The notes: generated from the letters alone by a model not told the origin. 64,000 nt of DNA from Triops longicaudatus (GCA_022885665.1 JAGQDJ010000155.1:62001-126000); one strand, 5' to 3'; shown: positions 22,779-36,500, counted from the stretch's first letter. Numbers and translations: made by a program.

Positions 22779-23391
22779 TAGATGTAAAGAAAGGCAAAAG
22801 TTTGCGTCACGGGCTCCTTGTTTGGCGTGTAATTTCTACCTCCTGGTTCTTGGGCACAAGTTTTTGGAAGGGCCGTGTATACATAAACAACAGTGGCGCG
22901 GGTCACGTCACGTTCTCACAGTTAACTGCCTTAGTTTGACGGAACAAGCTGAAATTTCTTGAGCTTAACGATCTTTAGCTTACGGCCTCATTAGCTCCTG
23001 CCAAGACCTTGTCTACCAAGTGTTAGTAACGCCACCATAACAAGAGACATATTGTAAAAAATTTGAAAAGGTGCAATAAAGATCCTTACAGTACCTCCGG
23101 CAACAATGGCAACTTGCCTTGCTTTTAAAAAAATTTTATAAGTAAAATTAGAGCAAAATAAAAACAATGTCAATACATCTTCTTTCGCCGTATTTGAGAC
23201 ATGGAAACGAAAATAGGGCCTCTAGTAAAACAAAAGAAATACTAGTAAATTGAAGTGAAACAAGAGATAAAAAATAATTATTTTTAAAAAGGAAACTTAA
23301 ACATATATTAATTTTATGGTATAGGCTATTCATTGTTACTTAACCAGAGACATTCACCCAACTTTATGTCAACTGAATTATTAAAAACTAT

Positions 23392-23678
23392 TGTGGCGTT
23401 CGTTATTACCCAACAGTCAATTTCGTAGCCGCCCAACAATGAATCCTAAGTTTCATTGTTGGTAAGAATGAAAATCCCCTGCACCCAGCCTGTAATAGTT
23501 AGTTCCTTTTTTTACCTTCCTTTGAGTCAGTTGCGTTTCTTGAACGTGAAATTTGATTGTTGAGAACGTAAAGTGAGAGTTAGCACGAGAAGGAGAGTGT
23601 TTTTGTGTGATTTTGTATCGGAGTTCGTTTTGGTGTTGATGTAAATTGGAAGTTACGAATAAACGTAATTTCAAAAGG
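23392..23678 (+). mobile_element. Solo-LTR-like repeat, copy 1 (3' end lost)
   Basis: Begins TGTGGCGTTCGTTATTACCC, contains an inverted-repeat core around CAACAATGAATC / TTTCATTGTTGG, and ends near GAATAAACG...CAAAAGG. The terminal part seen in copies 3 and 4 (ACGTAACA) is missing. It has no coding capacity. Confidence 0.65.
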
Positions 23679-26600
23679 TTTTCATTATTGTGCAATTTTC
23701 TTTGCAGTCAAATTGGCAACGCTGCAAGTTCCGTCCAACGAAACTTGGTACACAAATCCTCTTTTCCCCTTAGATTAGTAATTTACTGTGTTGTACTATT
23801 GTATCCAGCTAGATTAAGCTCAGGATAAGTACATTTCAAGTTTTCATTGTTAAAACTTGGCAGACTTGGAGAATTAGTACACTGAAATGGCGCATCCATT
23901 GTGCCACGCGGTTTAATTCAATGACACCACGCGGTGTTGTGTCTTGTCTGTTGCCGAATGCGTTTCATTCTTCAAAGCAAACTCCCCTTTTCCCAATTTC
24001 GTTCCCCCTTCTCTTCTGTGCAAACCTATAAGCTTCGTCGCCCAGCTGACGTTAGTCTCACGTTGGTAGAAATTGGTAAGCATGCATCTACACACACACA
24101 CAACATTGTCGTATGGTCTTTACCGGTTCACTTGCCCTTCACGCGGTAACGCCCTATAAAATGCATTCCTTTTCGGTAGCTGTGAGCACTTGGGTAGACA
24201 AGTAATGTACCAAGTATCAGGTCATCTGTTTCTTCACGTCAACTCATCCATTCATGAGTTATTGTTGCTTAAGAGTCTTCCTTATTCATCTTCCTTACCA
24301 CCCAAACGCCCTCTACTTCCCCAAGAATCCTAATTACTTTAGCCGTCAGTTCTCGTGACGTACCCCGGTACGTCAAAGTGAAGAGCCAAAGCACTTCCTT
24401 TCCGCTTAAAGGTTGACAGAACTCCTTTTCTATGAAGAAAAAGAGGGTGAAATGTTATATCGATAATCGGGAAAGTGGACCCAATTCTCACTTGGAACTG
24501 ACCTGTCCCGTTTTCGCTTGACAAAAGACAGACAGTATCGTATTGTTGTATTTACTTTTTCTTCAACGGAGAAGAAAAAAAAGGGACCTTCGGAGTATTT
24601 CTTTGAAGTACCCCAAGTCTATATTTCTTCTGGGTTCCTTTTCAGCAATGGGCCGAGTTTCTACCGCCCCTCGGGCTAGGGGTGGAGCTAGTGATGTATA
24701 AAGGAACTCGAGAGGGGAAGGGTGGATAGGGGTGCACGCTACTCAGATCCTCTCTCTCTCTGTTCGTGTCTTTCTCCCGTCTCTGTGTCTTTACTTTCGA
24801 CCCCTCCGGAGCGTAGTTTTTGGGGAGGTAACAGATCGATAAGGAATAGAACGGGGGCACACGCGACACCGTTCCATGATCTAGGCAAGGACAGGAGTGA
24901 GTGAGAGATTATTTATAGATGGAAAAGTCCTACCAAGGACTCCTGGAAATTAAGCGGCGGGTAATATATGGTTGAAAAATAAGAGGGGTCTTTAGAGTAA
25001 ATAAAGTAGTTCGTTTCCCCACCCACCCACTTTCTACCTAACGTAAAGTGATTTAGTATTTTCTTTTGATATTATTTAAGTATCTTTAACGATACACGAA
25101 CAGCTGTTCTTGTCCCGGATCACGTAACGGATTAGAGGGAGAATAATGTATTGAAGACAGTGTCTACCGCTTTCTAATAGTGGTTACTGTTCTGTAACTT
25201 TAGGAAAACCTGGTGAACAGCTTGGAAGAGAAAAAAGGCAAAAATTAGACATTGATAGATATTGGAATAAAATAGAATTGGAGTAGATTTTCGTTATACG
25301 AGCTGCTTTTTCTGCGTATTAAACGATGTATAAAATTTACGCACAAGTAAGAATTGTTTAACTAGAATTTAATTAAAATTGAAGGGAATTTATTTTGTTT
25401 AATATTACTTTTTTCTTAGTTTTCAAAAATTTCGCTATACTATTCAAAATTATGAAATAAAGATGTCTAAAATTTCTCAAATTTATAGTTAATAAATTTA
25501 TTACTTCAATTTTACTGTCAAGAAACCTTTGCAAAATATGTTACGATACTCATGAATTCGTTAATAACCTTATTTCGTGTAGTTCGGCCATAAACGAGGA
25601 AGGAGAGCACTATCGAAATACTTAACTGTAAGAACTTAAAATACTTAACGATTCTTGACAGTGTTAGAATACAGTATCGCAATGGCGGAGTCTTCGAGAT
25701 ATACGAATATAAAATATTTTATTTAATGTTTTTTAATATCTTTGTGAAGAAGGTGATGGGAGCTTTCGGTCCTTTTCGTGTGGTGATATATAACTTGCAA
25801 GCTACTGTTTGTCTAACCGAGTTTTATGGGAAGTACATTCTTAGAAGATTTAACCTTAGTCGTGATACTTTGCAAAATTCTCAGTAAGTGTACACCATGT
25901 GCGAAAATCTTTTGTACTTTTCACAACTCTGGTGATCTTTTCATTGTTTAAACACAAGAATTGAGGGCTTACACGCTTGAATAACACCGATGTTGTTGGA
26001 TAATCGAAGCTTGTTTGGCACTGACTGCTCAGCTGGCGTCCTGCAAGCTTTCGTGTACAAACACTGTTGCCAATTCGGCAAGCTTGCGTTGTTGCCAAAT
26101 TGACTTTGTGGACGTCTGGCAAAGCTGCTTCCGTACAAATACGTGAAAATTCCAGGTTTTAGCCTAACATGTCCTGACGTGATTGGTTTCTTGCCCTTCT
26201 CACGCTGAGGTCAGATGTGTATTATAGATGGGCTTTGTAGGCAAGGGATATAGGATTTTACGCAGTGACTTGCTTTCAAAGAAACTGAAAGCCTTGCAAC
26301 AAAGCCAGGAAATGGATCACGGGAGAAGGCCGCTTGTCAACTCTTGACTTAACGAGCGACTGCTCCATCTTGGATAAGGTGTGTCAATAGCAGGATAATT
26401 ATCTCCTGTCAAATCAAGTTCTGGTGATCGACGGCACTTAATATCCTCTACGTGCTGTGTTAACATAAGCAGCAATAATTCCCGGATTTCTGACTTGCTG
26501 ACGTCACGCGAGGGTATAGAAATAACGAATGGCACCTGATGAGATTTTCCTTCATGATCTTAACTTTGTTAGAGCTACTGGATGCCTTGCTAGCGAGTCA

Positions 26601-27611
26601 AATGACCTTAGGTGGATGATCTGTTGTTCTTTATTTTTCTCCAGTTTTTTTAGGCCTTTTTATCTCCTTTCTTCCATTATTGTTAATTTTTTTTAGAGTT
26701 GTGAAATGTTCAATGTTGTACATAGTAATGAATTAGCTATCATCAGTTAATGAGCAAGCTAAGCTGTTTCAACATTGATTGTTGCTAGTCAAAGAGAAAA
26801 ATTTGTGGAAAGCAATATAACTTGTGTTTTGATTGCTGACGGCATATGTTCCCGGGTAATTAAGGCAAAAATGTTTCCAGAAACTCGAGTATTATTACAA
26901 GAGCCAATTAAGAGCCTCTGAAAGCTACATTCTTATTAATTCAGAAAGGAAATGTGTACTGAATGTTAAATTTTCATTAGCTTAAATGAATATAGAAGTG
27001 TATTTGTGTCGGTTGCAGAAGAAATTAGAGAACATTTTCCTATTTATTTTAATGAATGAAGAAAAGAGCTTTCGCTGTTACGCAATCACATCTGTTAAAT
27101 TTGGAGGTTTCACAAGTGTGCACTTCAACCTCAAGAGCCCCAGAAAGCAATCAGAGGAACAAGGAGCAAGCACCGCCCACTTGTTCATTAACACTCCCAT
27201 TCTAATAGCACACGGCCGCGTGGCACAATGACAGAAACTATTATGACTCGTATTTCTCCCTATTTCTATGCAACCGGGCAAAAAATCGAAATCTTCATTT
27301 CCGGTCCTTGAACACGAGCTAAACTGGTGTGCTCTATTGTTGTCAGGTACTAATTTCAAACTTCATTCCCATTCTTGAATACTTTGCGGTCGCTTGAGAT
27401 CCGTCATTCACCATTAAGAATTTCTCCCGTTATCAGGTATTTTCTCCATCTTCCGCTTTTTCAATGCATTTTACACACTTTTTCATTGTTAAAATTCTTA
27501 ACATAGGTCTCTCGTAATCTGTATTGCTTGTTTGCAAAATATTCTTAATTTCAGTAAGCTAATTTCATTATGAAATTTCATTGTTAAGCATTATTTTTTT
27601 ATTTATTTATT

Positions 27612-27650
<39 letters not shown>

Positions 27651-29153
27651 TTGAAGGTGTTTTAACAGGAAGAGCTCTCACGCATAGTTGCAATAGCTTC
27701 TGATGCTAATTTGTCGTAAGGTTTTGCAATTCGCGTCTCAGTTTCGTGCGAAATTTGAGCGTCCTCTCAGATGTCGCTGTTGTGCAATATTAATGCCACG
27801 TGTTCAGCCTTTTGCCTCAATTCTAGAACTACTTTAAGGAGAATAAATGCACACGACTTCCAACGCCTCGTTGGTTATTTTAACTCTTTTTTGCTAATCT
27901 GCATTCGTTATTTCGCCAGAACGGTTCAGCTCTGAACGATTCAATTTCGGTTTTCCGTTAAAAGCATGGAAATACATTATGAATCGCTGCTGTTTCTTTC
28001 TCATTCTTTCTTTTTCTTAGTCATTATTCTTCAAGGGGCGTTACAAAGAGTGGTTTCTGGCCGATTGCTTTGCTGGGCTATTATATTTGCAAAAGCCTTC
28101 GAGAAAGGCATTTCTGGTAGCGTCTATTGTATGGAAATGCAAGTAGGCACACACACAACGTCTTTTTAGGCTTTTAACCAAGAGACCTTCCTTTCTTTCC
28201 TGAAAGAAAACGGCATATATTTGCAAGAATTCCGGCAGCTTTAGCATCCCAGGGAGATTAAAAGTTTCTAGGAGTTAACGAAAGCGCAAGAGATATAAAA
28301 GGCCCGTAACTCGAAACCTTTCACGTTAATAGGTGCAAATGTGAATCTCTACAGCCCCTTCTTAGCCCGAGAGTCATTTAGCCTCTTCACAGCCAGCTGG
28401 GTCAAAATCCTAGCATTCTTGCACTTAAAAGTGAAACTAGATGGCGTTGAATGTGTGGTCCTTTTCAGAAGCGTCCATGCCTGGTATTTAGCTTATTTCC
28501 CTGCTTTGTTTCTAACGCCTAATGCGAAAACCTTTTAAAAGTGCTGAAGCATTGCTAATGAACTTATGAAGCTTGGGTTAAACGCGTCAGAACGCCATGT
28601 TCAGGTTAGCGGAAAGTGGGAGAAAAAATGGCGGTTCTTATCGAAGCCACTGCTTTTCATGTGTTGCCACTTTAATCTCTCTCTCACCCTCGCTCATTAA
28701 CGCGTTAAGCTTGGAGTGAAAACAACGCTATTAACTTGTAATGATGAACCAAAAAGGGCGAGAAATGAAAAAAAGAAAACAATAAACACTTTCTGTGTTT
28801 CTTTCAAGTACTTTCTGCAACGTAAGCTATACTGAATTTCTTATAAGTGAAATATTCATTGTTAAGAGTAGCAAGAATGCGATTCCCAGAAGGAATCAAC
28901 CAAGATGGTAACTTATTAAAGCGCCAAAGGAAGTGAAAAAGAATTCGAGAAGTTTCACCAGCGTTTAGTCAAATCCATTCCTTCGCCAGAGTGGAAATTA
29001 TTTATTATTATTTTATTACTACTTGTTCCCGCCAGTGCCGTCTTAACTTGTCCACGCGCTTATGACACTGGGGAACAGGGAATCTCTTGTTTGCCACGAA
29101 ATAATGGAACACAAAGAACCCAAGTCTTTAGTTCATTTGATAATTTTATATAT
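23679..29153. other. Intergenic or intronic, no gene supported
   Basis: No supported exon. A moderately GC-rich patch at 24650-24900 has TATAAA at 24697-24702 and a possible donor (GAG then GTAACA) near 24825, so it could be a promoter with a non-coding first exon, but this is weak. A poly-T tract lies at 27614-27647 and a CTCF-like word CTAGATGGCG at 28438. TTCATTGTT words occur at about 23843, 27483, 27575 and 28855. Confidence 0.35.
27614..27647. repeat. Poly-T tract, 34 bases, after (TTTA)n
   Basis: Uninterrupted T run preceded by ATTTATTTATTTA. It resembles the two poly-T tracts at 1984 and 3602 in length and strand. Confidence 0.9.
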
Positions 29154-29367
29154 TGTCACATTCTACTTCTTTTTATGCTAACTCTCACTTTTGGTTACAA
29201 CAATCAAATTTTACATTGAAGGAACGGAACTGGCTCAAAAGAAGGTCAAGAAGGAACTAACTCTTACAGGCTGGGTGCAGGGGATTTCATTCTTACTAAT
29301 AATGAATCTTAAGATTCATTGGTGGGCGGCTACGAAATTTAACTGTTGGGCAACAATTGACGTCACA
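29154..29367 (-). mobile_element. Solo-LTR-like repeat, copy 2 (internal deletion)
   Basis: Minus-strand copy beginning TGTGACGTCAATTG at 29367 and ending at 29154 (plus strand TGTCACATTCTACTTCTTTT). Compared with copy 3 it lacks over 100 bases near the 3' end, including the AATAAA box. It keeps the GGTGCAGGGGATTTCATTC core. Flanks ATAT and GTAT are a near-match for a 4-base duplication. Confidence 0.6.
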
Positions 29368-32300
29368 GTATTTTACCACCACAGGGACCATACAGGGGAA
29401 ATCAAATCTTAATTTACGAGTTCTGGGTTTATTTTCAAAAATTCTATATAGAAAGGGTATTCATAGGAAAATAGGAGAAAATAGGAGAAAGAGCTCGTGA
29501 GAGAAAATCTCTTCCGGCTTCGTCCGGATCACTACTAATTTTTTCTCTTGTAAATTTTTGTGACGAAATGTACTCAGAGCAATCAATAATGTAGAAAACA
29601 AATTTATTTAATTAGAGTTTCCTGTGTCATCACTTAACTTCCATCACAATACGTATGCAAAAATAAAAATTATATGATATAATCGCACAAAATGCGTATA
29701 TTATACTTTTTTAGTGAAATTGGCTAATTTAGGTTTGCATTTACACGTTTACAGAACGCTTAAAAATGTAAGTGTGCTACTTTGGTACTGACAAAATATC
29801 CGCAAATAAAAAGGGGAAAATAAAATAAAAGTACCAGCCTAACTTTGTCACCCCTTTCCGGGAAACAAAAGGTTATTGCAATTGCTTTGTGTGTTTTTGG
29901 TAGTCGAAGCTCCCTTGGGGTACTTTTAAACTTCGTTGACGTTCTTTCACGTGCCGGAAAAGAAACGGCAACGCTGCAAAATGCGAGAAAAAAAAAGGAA
30001 ACGAAACAAGGGAAGTGACATGATTATGTGTTACGGACATTAACTATCTAGAATGGTGAGACTGATAACAAGGGGTGAGAGTAGGAGAAAAATTACGCCC
30101 AAAGTAACAAAAATGGTGCCATTTTTCCACGCCTACTGCAGGTTACTGTAAGAAAAAAAACTCTTTCGAAACTTTTGAGAAAGGAAAAGAAATGGATTAA
30201 GACCCGACCAGAAAATGGAACAAACTTGCGACATCTTCGTTTTCCTTTTTTTGGGGTCTATTTATCTTCATTTTAAGTGAGAGCAGAAAAAAATCTGAAA
30301 ACTTTTGCTTACAGCGCCATCTCTTAGCCCTGAAACAAGCTGGAAACTAACGGCGTAACCAAAACAAGTTGGTTTTGTACTTTTTGCACACGGAACTTGC
30401 AGTACAAGTCCAATGTATGGCAATTAGGGAGAACTAAAGGATGTTTGCTGTAGCCAACAGCTTACACAGTAGAACTAACAAGACTTGAAACCCGAAATTA
30501 GTCGAATGCCACGTGGTGGTAGGAAAAGGTCAGGCGTCTTTTACCTTTTTCTAATTTTATTTTTTTAAGTTTCCAATCAGTGGAAGTAAAATGCAAAAGC
30601 AACCTTTGTTTCAAAATTGAATTGAAACATTTAAATTTTGGTAAATTTATGACCATCCGTTCAATCTTCCCTAAACGTAAAATTTACTGAGTTTGACCTT
30701 TTGTTAGGAATCAAACCGCCGAATTCCCCATTTTTGACAAGTTAATGAAACTGGACTGTGCGGCAGAATTTTATAGTCCATTTTCCTTTCTATGCTGGGT
30801 TGTAAACGCTAAAGTAGTAACTGTCTGTGTCTATCGTTCGGCAGCAGCTCCTCAGGGGGCGATAGGGTGGATTGGCGGGGTTGGGGGGTGAGTAGGGCCT
30901 CAGACTGGAGTTATCGAAAATCAATGGACCTTCTCTCTTTTGTCGATGGCGTGCACTGTATCTGTCTTTAACCCGCACAAAGGCAACGGAGAAACGAAAA
31001 ACCTCGCAGCTCTTCATATTATCTTTTTGGGGTATATGTTGGATACCATAACGATCGAGAACATGATTTTCGGTCCACGACGGGGTCGCTCCCTAACAAC
31101 CAATACCGTTCTTCCTTGGAGAGTTAATAAGGACTAAAAACTCTGGCTTGAAAGCCCATCCCTCATTCTCCTAAATACTGAAGCTACTGGAAACAGTATT
31201 AATAGATGATGTGAACAAAGAAAATAAACACACCCAAGAGACTTGCGAACTATTCAACTTAAGATTCGGCTTCTTAGAAGAAAAGAATTGAAAAGACCCT
31301 TCATTCTCGTCGCTTTCAATGCTTTCTGCAGGCCAATTATTACCTTTCCCCAGGACAAGTCTTCGTATCCATTATTCCTTTAACTATTCTTCAAAAAAAT
31401 ATGTATTTCTTATGTTCATTCATTTCTTATTCCCTTTTATTTATTTTTTTAATTCTATAACTATTTTTAAGTACCTAATTTTCAGCTTGTACTCCAATTT
31501 TTCCTTATTATTATTCTTTTTTTTTTCTTTTGTCTCAGTTTCTTTATTTTTTAGAAAAATATTTTTTTATCTCAATATCTTTTATATTTCAATGACATAA
31601 TTTCTTTGATATTGTAATTTCAGCAAGGTTTTTCATCTAATTTATCTCAATTTAGTTTGTTTTTCGTGCATGCGCTTTAATTTATATTTATTTTGGATTT
31701 ATACACTCATTTTTGAGTAATTCCAAGTACCGTACTCATATTTCCAAGTGCTAAGGCAAGGGACAAGAGAAGAGTGGAATTTTGAGCTGGAAAGGTTGAA
31801 TGTCCGGTATTGCTAGTTATGTCAGACTCTTCTAAGTTTAGCGAAAATCGAAAATACCACAAAAGGGTTGGGAATTGTGACGTGAGTTGTTCGCAGGCCC
31901 CCCGCTAGGGCAACCGATTTCTTGCTGGCACGAACTGGCACGGTATTATGCATTTTTTTTCTCTCTCCTTTAGATTCTTATCCAAAAAAGCCTTTCTTGC
32001 GACTAGCCCCCTTTTTGTTAGCAAAAACGGACGTATTTTTGGCTTTCTGGCTTTAAATTATCGTTATTATTAAAGGAGTTTTACTTCTGCTAGATAATTA
32101 CAAGTATCGATAAGAGAGGGCGCTCTAGATTGCCAATTCTGGGTAATCTGGGTGGAAAGATTACAGAGAAGCTTAATAGTTCTCGGAAGTATTTGCGGGA
32201 AATTTACGGACCGTTTCTGGCGAAATTGGGTTCTCTTATCTCCAACTGCGTTTAATGGGATAGCAAAAAGGAGAGAAAGGAAGATTGTGGAGAATATTTT

Positions 32301-33248
32301 TAGGTCAATTTTTGAGATTTTAAGGATTGCTTTTGAGGTGAAAAGGCGTGCGAGATATGTGCTGTAAGAAGGTCAGTTGGTTTCGTTCTTGGAAGCAGTT
32401 ATCTTTACCTTTCATTTGACATTCGCATGCGGTGACATTCACATTGGGGACCTTTTCATTGTTGCCATGACGTAAAGTGGTAGGAATGGACGGAATCGTT
32501 TATGGAATCGTAACTGGAAATTTAAAGATTTACTTAATTCTATCGCATTTTTGTTTACGTGGAATTTTTGCTGAATTTACAGAACTGGCAACAGCGGCTG
32601 ACTTTATTTTTTAACATTTTAATGTACCTCTGCTATATAATCAAAGGTTGTCGGTTAGCATGGGTAACTTATAGGAAACAGTTTTGTGTAATTAAGGTTA
32701 AACCAGCCTAATAACTTATTAACGTAATTCCGAAAAAATATTTCAAAGAAAATTCTGCGCCTAGTGAGAATACTCGGCTTGTAGTAAAAAAAGGCACCAA
32801 ATAGTAAACAAAACGCCCTTTAGCTTACAAATATTCTATTTATGTACCTATGATGATTAAGCTAACTGTAGAAAACTAAATCTCGGTGACAGTTGATTTT
32901 CTGACAATATTTATCAATGCTTAATAAACGTGGCACAACTCACGCCATCTTCGAACATGGTTCCCGCCAAAATGTTTTGTTATGACGTCGCATCTTGGAA
33001 AACACGTAAAACCTTCCATCATTTGACGAACTTATTGTAAGAAAAAAAAAGTAATTCCAAAACTGTAATACTTTCATTTGCGCGTTATTTAGATGGTGTC
33101 ATTGATACAATATGAAAGGGTAATGGCTCAGTAGCCACAATACAACATGAAAGAATTCAGGTATCAAAGATCAAGGAAATGAACACGTGGCAGGAAGGTG
33201 GCGCTGTAAGACGTTGACAGACAAGATGTATGACGCAAACTTAAATAT
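29368..33248. other. Intergenic or intronic, no gene supported
   Basis: AT-rich sequence. It has a G-rich stretch at 30856-30889 (runs GGGGG, GGG, GGGG, GGGGGG), CTCF-like words on the minus strand near 30313 and 32941 and GGTGGCGCTGTA near 33198. No coding exon is supported. Confidence 0.4.
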
Positions 33249-33585
33249 TGTGGCGTTCGTGGTTACCGAACAGTCAATTTCGTAGCCGCCCAATGATAGA
33301 TTTCATTCTTTCATTCAAATCGTAGATTTCATTCTTACCAACAATGAATGTTAGGATTCATTGTTGGTAAGAATGAAATCCTCTGCACTCAGTCAGTTCC
33401 TTTTTTAACTTCCTTTGAGCCAGTTCCGTTTCTTGCACGTGAAATTTGATTGTTGTAAACGTAAAGTGAGAGTTAGCACGAGAAGGAGAGTGTTTTTGTG
33501 TGATTTTGTATTGGAGTTCGTTTTGGTGTTGATGTAAATTGGCAGTTACGAATAAACGAAGTTTGAAAAGGAGTAGTACGTAACA
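33249..33585 (+). mobile_element. Solo-LTR-like repeat, copy 3 (most complete)
   Basis: Starts TGTGGCGTTCG and ends ACGTAACA (TG...CA), 337 bases, flanked by an exact 4-base ATAT on both sides (33245-33248 and 33586-33589). AATAAA at 33551 lies about 30 bases before the 3' end, as in an LTR R region. An internal inverted repeat (CCAACAATGAAT / ATTCATTGTTGG) sits near 33340-33373. Compared with copy 4 it has an extra internal duplication of about 75 bases. No primer-binding site or internal retroelement region was seen. A short imperfect terminal inversion (TGTGGCGTTC / TGTTACGTAC) also leaves a MITE possible. Confidence 0.7.
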
Positions 33586-36500
33586 ATATTATCCTATTGA
33601 AGTATAAATGCTATGCAACCATACAACTGAAACTTGCCGATCATAATAAATGAAGTCACGCCTTTTTAGAGTACACTGAATTTAGCTAAAATGTTCTATA
33701 TCTACAAGGATAGTTATGAATCAACATTCTCTTCTCATCACAATTGTTGCAGTAGTCTCGTTGCAATAAAATAGCAATGTTTTTATGAATAACTATATTT
33801 TTCTCGAAATTGTTATTGAACTTCACCCGTTGGAAACGCGAGTCTCAAGATCGTGGTGATCGTAAAATCGAGGGTAATTCGGAGGGTGAAACCCATCCGG
33901 GGTGCATGATGAACACGAGAGCCAAATGTTGTCATTCAAAAGCCCGCAGCTGGGAGTTAAATTCCCACAAACCAGAAAAATGCATACACTGGGATTAAAA
34001 CGACTGGAATTAAACTGTCAGCTTTTTTTTTTTCCTTTGAAATCTTCCTTTCCTCCTTATTATGTGCATTTGTATTCATATTTTTTTTGTGTGTATACAA
34101 CAGCTTTTGAGAGGCTACTATCCCGGATTTCTTTGAAAGCGCCTTGCTAATGGTTAGCCTTTTTTTGGCCGTGTTGTGATATTACTGCGCACTTCTGTCC
34201 AGCGTAATGGCTTCCTTTCTTCTTATTGTGAACTTGAGACACCGCAATCTTCTTTTGAGAAGGTACGGTTTGGTGAAACGAGGAAAAATGAACGTAAATC
34301 TCGCTACAAAAACACTAATAGACAAAAAAAGCTTTTTTTGTACTCGGCTCAATATTTATTTTTTCTTTTTGGGAAATGATGCCGATATTCCAATCGTAAA
34401 CGACTTGAATAAACTACGAAGGATTATATTTCTCTTTTCACCTCTTTTGGTACATATACAGTGGAAATGTTTCACATTCTTCAATAATGTCTCTCAAAAC
34501 CTGCAGAAATTACTTTAAGTTAAATAAAAGCGGTATTTGCTTTTATAGTGGCAAACATAATTCCAGTACTGTCGGCTAAATGTGTCATGTATTGATATCT
34601 AAAATGTAAGACCTTATCGAAATACTTAAAGCTTGTAGGTTTTTAACATTCTTAATATTTCGCTCAGTTTCTACGTCGTACACAAGTCGTTCCTCGACTT
34701 ACGCGCCACATGTCCTGTCCTTTGCATTGCTATCAAGTGCTGTACTTCGACTTACGCGGTACGCAAGGCTTAAAGCCGTGGTAAATTAATAATTTCTTTT
34801 CCAGTTATGCTTTTTTGGGTAAAAAAACTTTATTTTCCTACAATTATGGAGAAAAAAGGGCTTTCAGAAAAAAATAATGGGGTAAGGGCACAACAATTTT
34901 GAAAATGAAATTTTTTTCCCGCCTTCAAGTTTAGGGGCTTTCCCTACCGTTTCTTTATTATTCTCTTTATCAGTGAAGTCAGTTGTGTTATCTTATATTA
35001 AGTTTCAGTCTCGACTTAAAGTTAAGTCGAGAGTGATACCAAGTCTGTTTTTGCCAAAGCGCACGAAATTCCATTATGCGGGAAAAAAAATATGCAGTTA
35101 CCCCTGATTTATAGGCAATTTCTGGACCCAAACCTAAAACTTTTGCTTATGCGTCGCTAGGTGACGTACGTTGTCAGAGGCAGGGCTTTGTATACTCAAA
35201 TCGTCCCGGCCCTTAGACTGTGAGCAAGTGTCATGGCTGTGGTAAGCGTCGTTTTGACAGTTGGTATTATTTTGCGGTAGTGTAACTGACTCAAGTGCGT
35301 GAAGCTGTGGAGAACTATCAGTGTTTTTCCTTTGTAAGTATCCCTATCGGTGCAATGTGTTTTGGATTACTGTGTCTACGTGTGTGCTAGCACGGATTAG
35401 GATCTTTTCTCACAAGATTATTATCGTTGATAAGAATTTGGAATATTTTTGCCTATTTTGTCCCAACACTGGATTCCTGCAAGTATTACATTCTTACTCT
35501 ACTTCAAACCTTCCTTTCCTCAAACAAACTCACCTTCTTAAATCCAGAATTCCCAGCAGTAAATATAAAAAAGAAAAGAAAAATTCCTAAAGAAGCTTAA
35601 AATCCGAAATTAATTATTTTGTTTCACGCTCTTATCTCATGTACCTCATTCAAATCTTCTCCGTGAGTGACTTCTCTTTAAAAGGCCTACATTTAATTAT
35701 CACATCATCACCTCCAGATCCGCACTTAAAACAGCTTTACAAAGCTTGTTAACGAAACCTTAAAAAGAGCTTATCGTGTAATTTTAACTCTTCTGCACAG
35801 AACGCCCAGGAATGCCTTATTAATCACGCCAACTGACACCGTATCTTTTACTAGGTCGTTCTTAATTAATAAATGACTGTAATAAGCTCACTAGCCACAT
35901 TGAAACGCTCCTCCAAAAGGTTCATTGTAAATCCAACGCTGACGTCAAGCTTTAAAATCGCGCTGAGAAACTTGTACACAGTTCCTCTATGCTAACACAT
36001 ACAACTTTCCCCAAACCAAGTTAGAGCTTTCGGTTTTAAGCTTGCTACACGTCTCTTGCTCTTACCAAATCACTGCAAAATTCCGCAGAAAAGTTTACTC
36101 CAATTATTGACCTGCATTCGGCCGTAAAACTTCAGTGAAATAAATCTAAAGTGTTCTAAAAAAAGAAAATAAATATGCTATAAATATTTCCCTTGAATTG
36201 AGCTTCACTGCAAGCTATTTGAATAGAATTTTCACTTTGATGAAGATAAATAATCTAGAAAAATCTTCATGAAAATGGAATACAATAATAGGTAAAAATA
36301 ATAGAAAATGAAAGGAGGCAAATTTTAATTTTTTAGACACTATTCCAGCTTTGAAATAATTATTTAAAAAAATGTAAAAACTGTCATACGAGAAAAATTG
36401 TACGTTGTATTTAAAAGAGAAAAATGTCAATGCTGAAGACGTATTATTGGATTGCTAGACGTTGTGCTGCTCTTGTCATTTCCAATCGTTTATAATAAAA

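Larger units (their letters stand above)
20257..23391. other. Intergenic or intronic, no gene supported
   Basis: Holds a very AT-rich duplicated region (21301-21615), a pogo-like repeat (21967-22023), a CTCF-like site (22083-22092) and a G-run cluster (22751-22778). Nothing codes convincingly. Confidence 0.4.
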
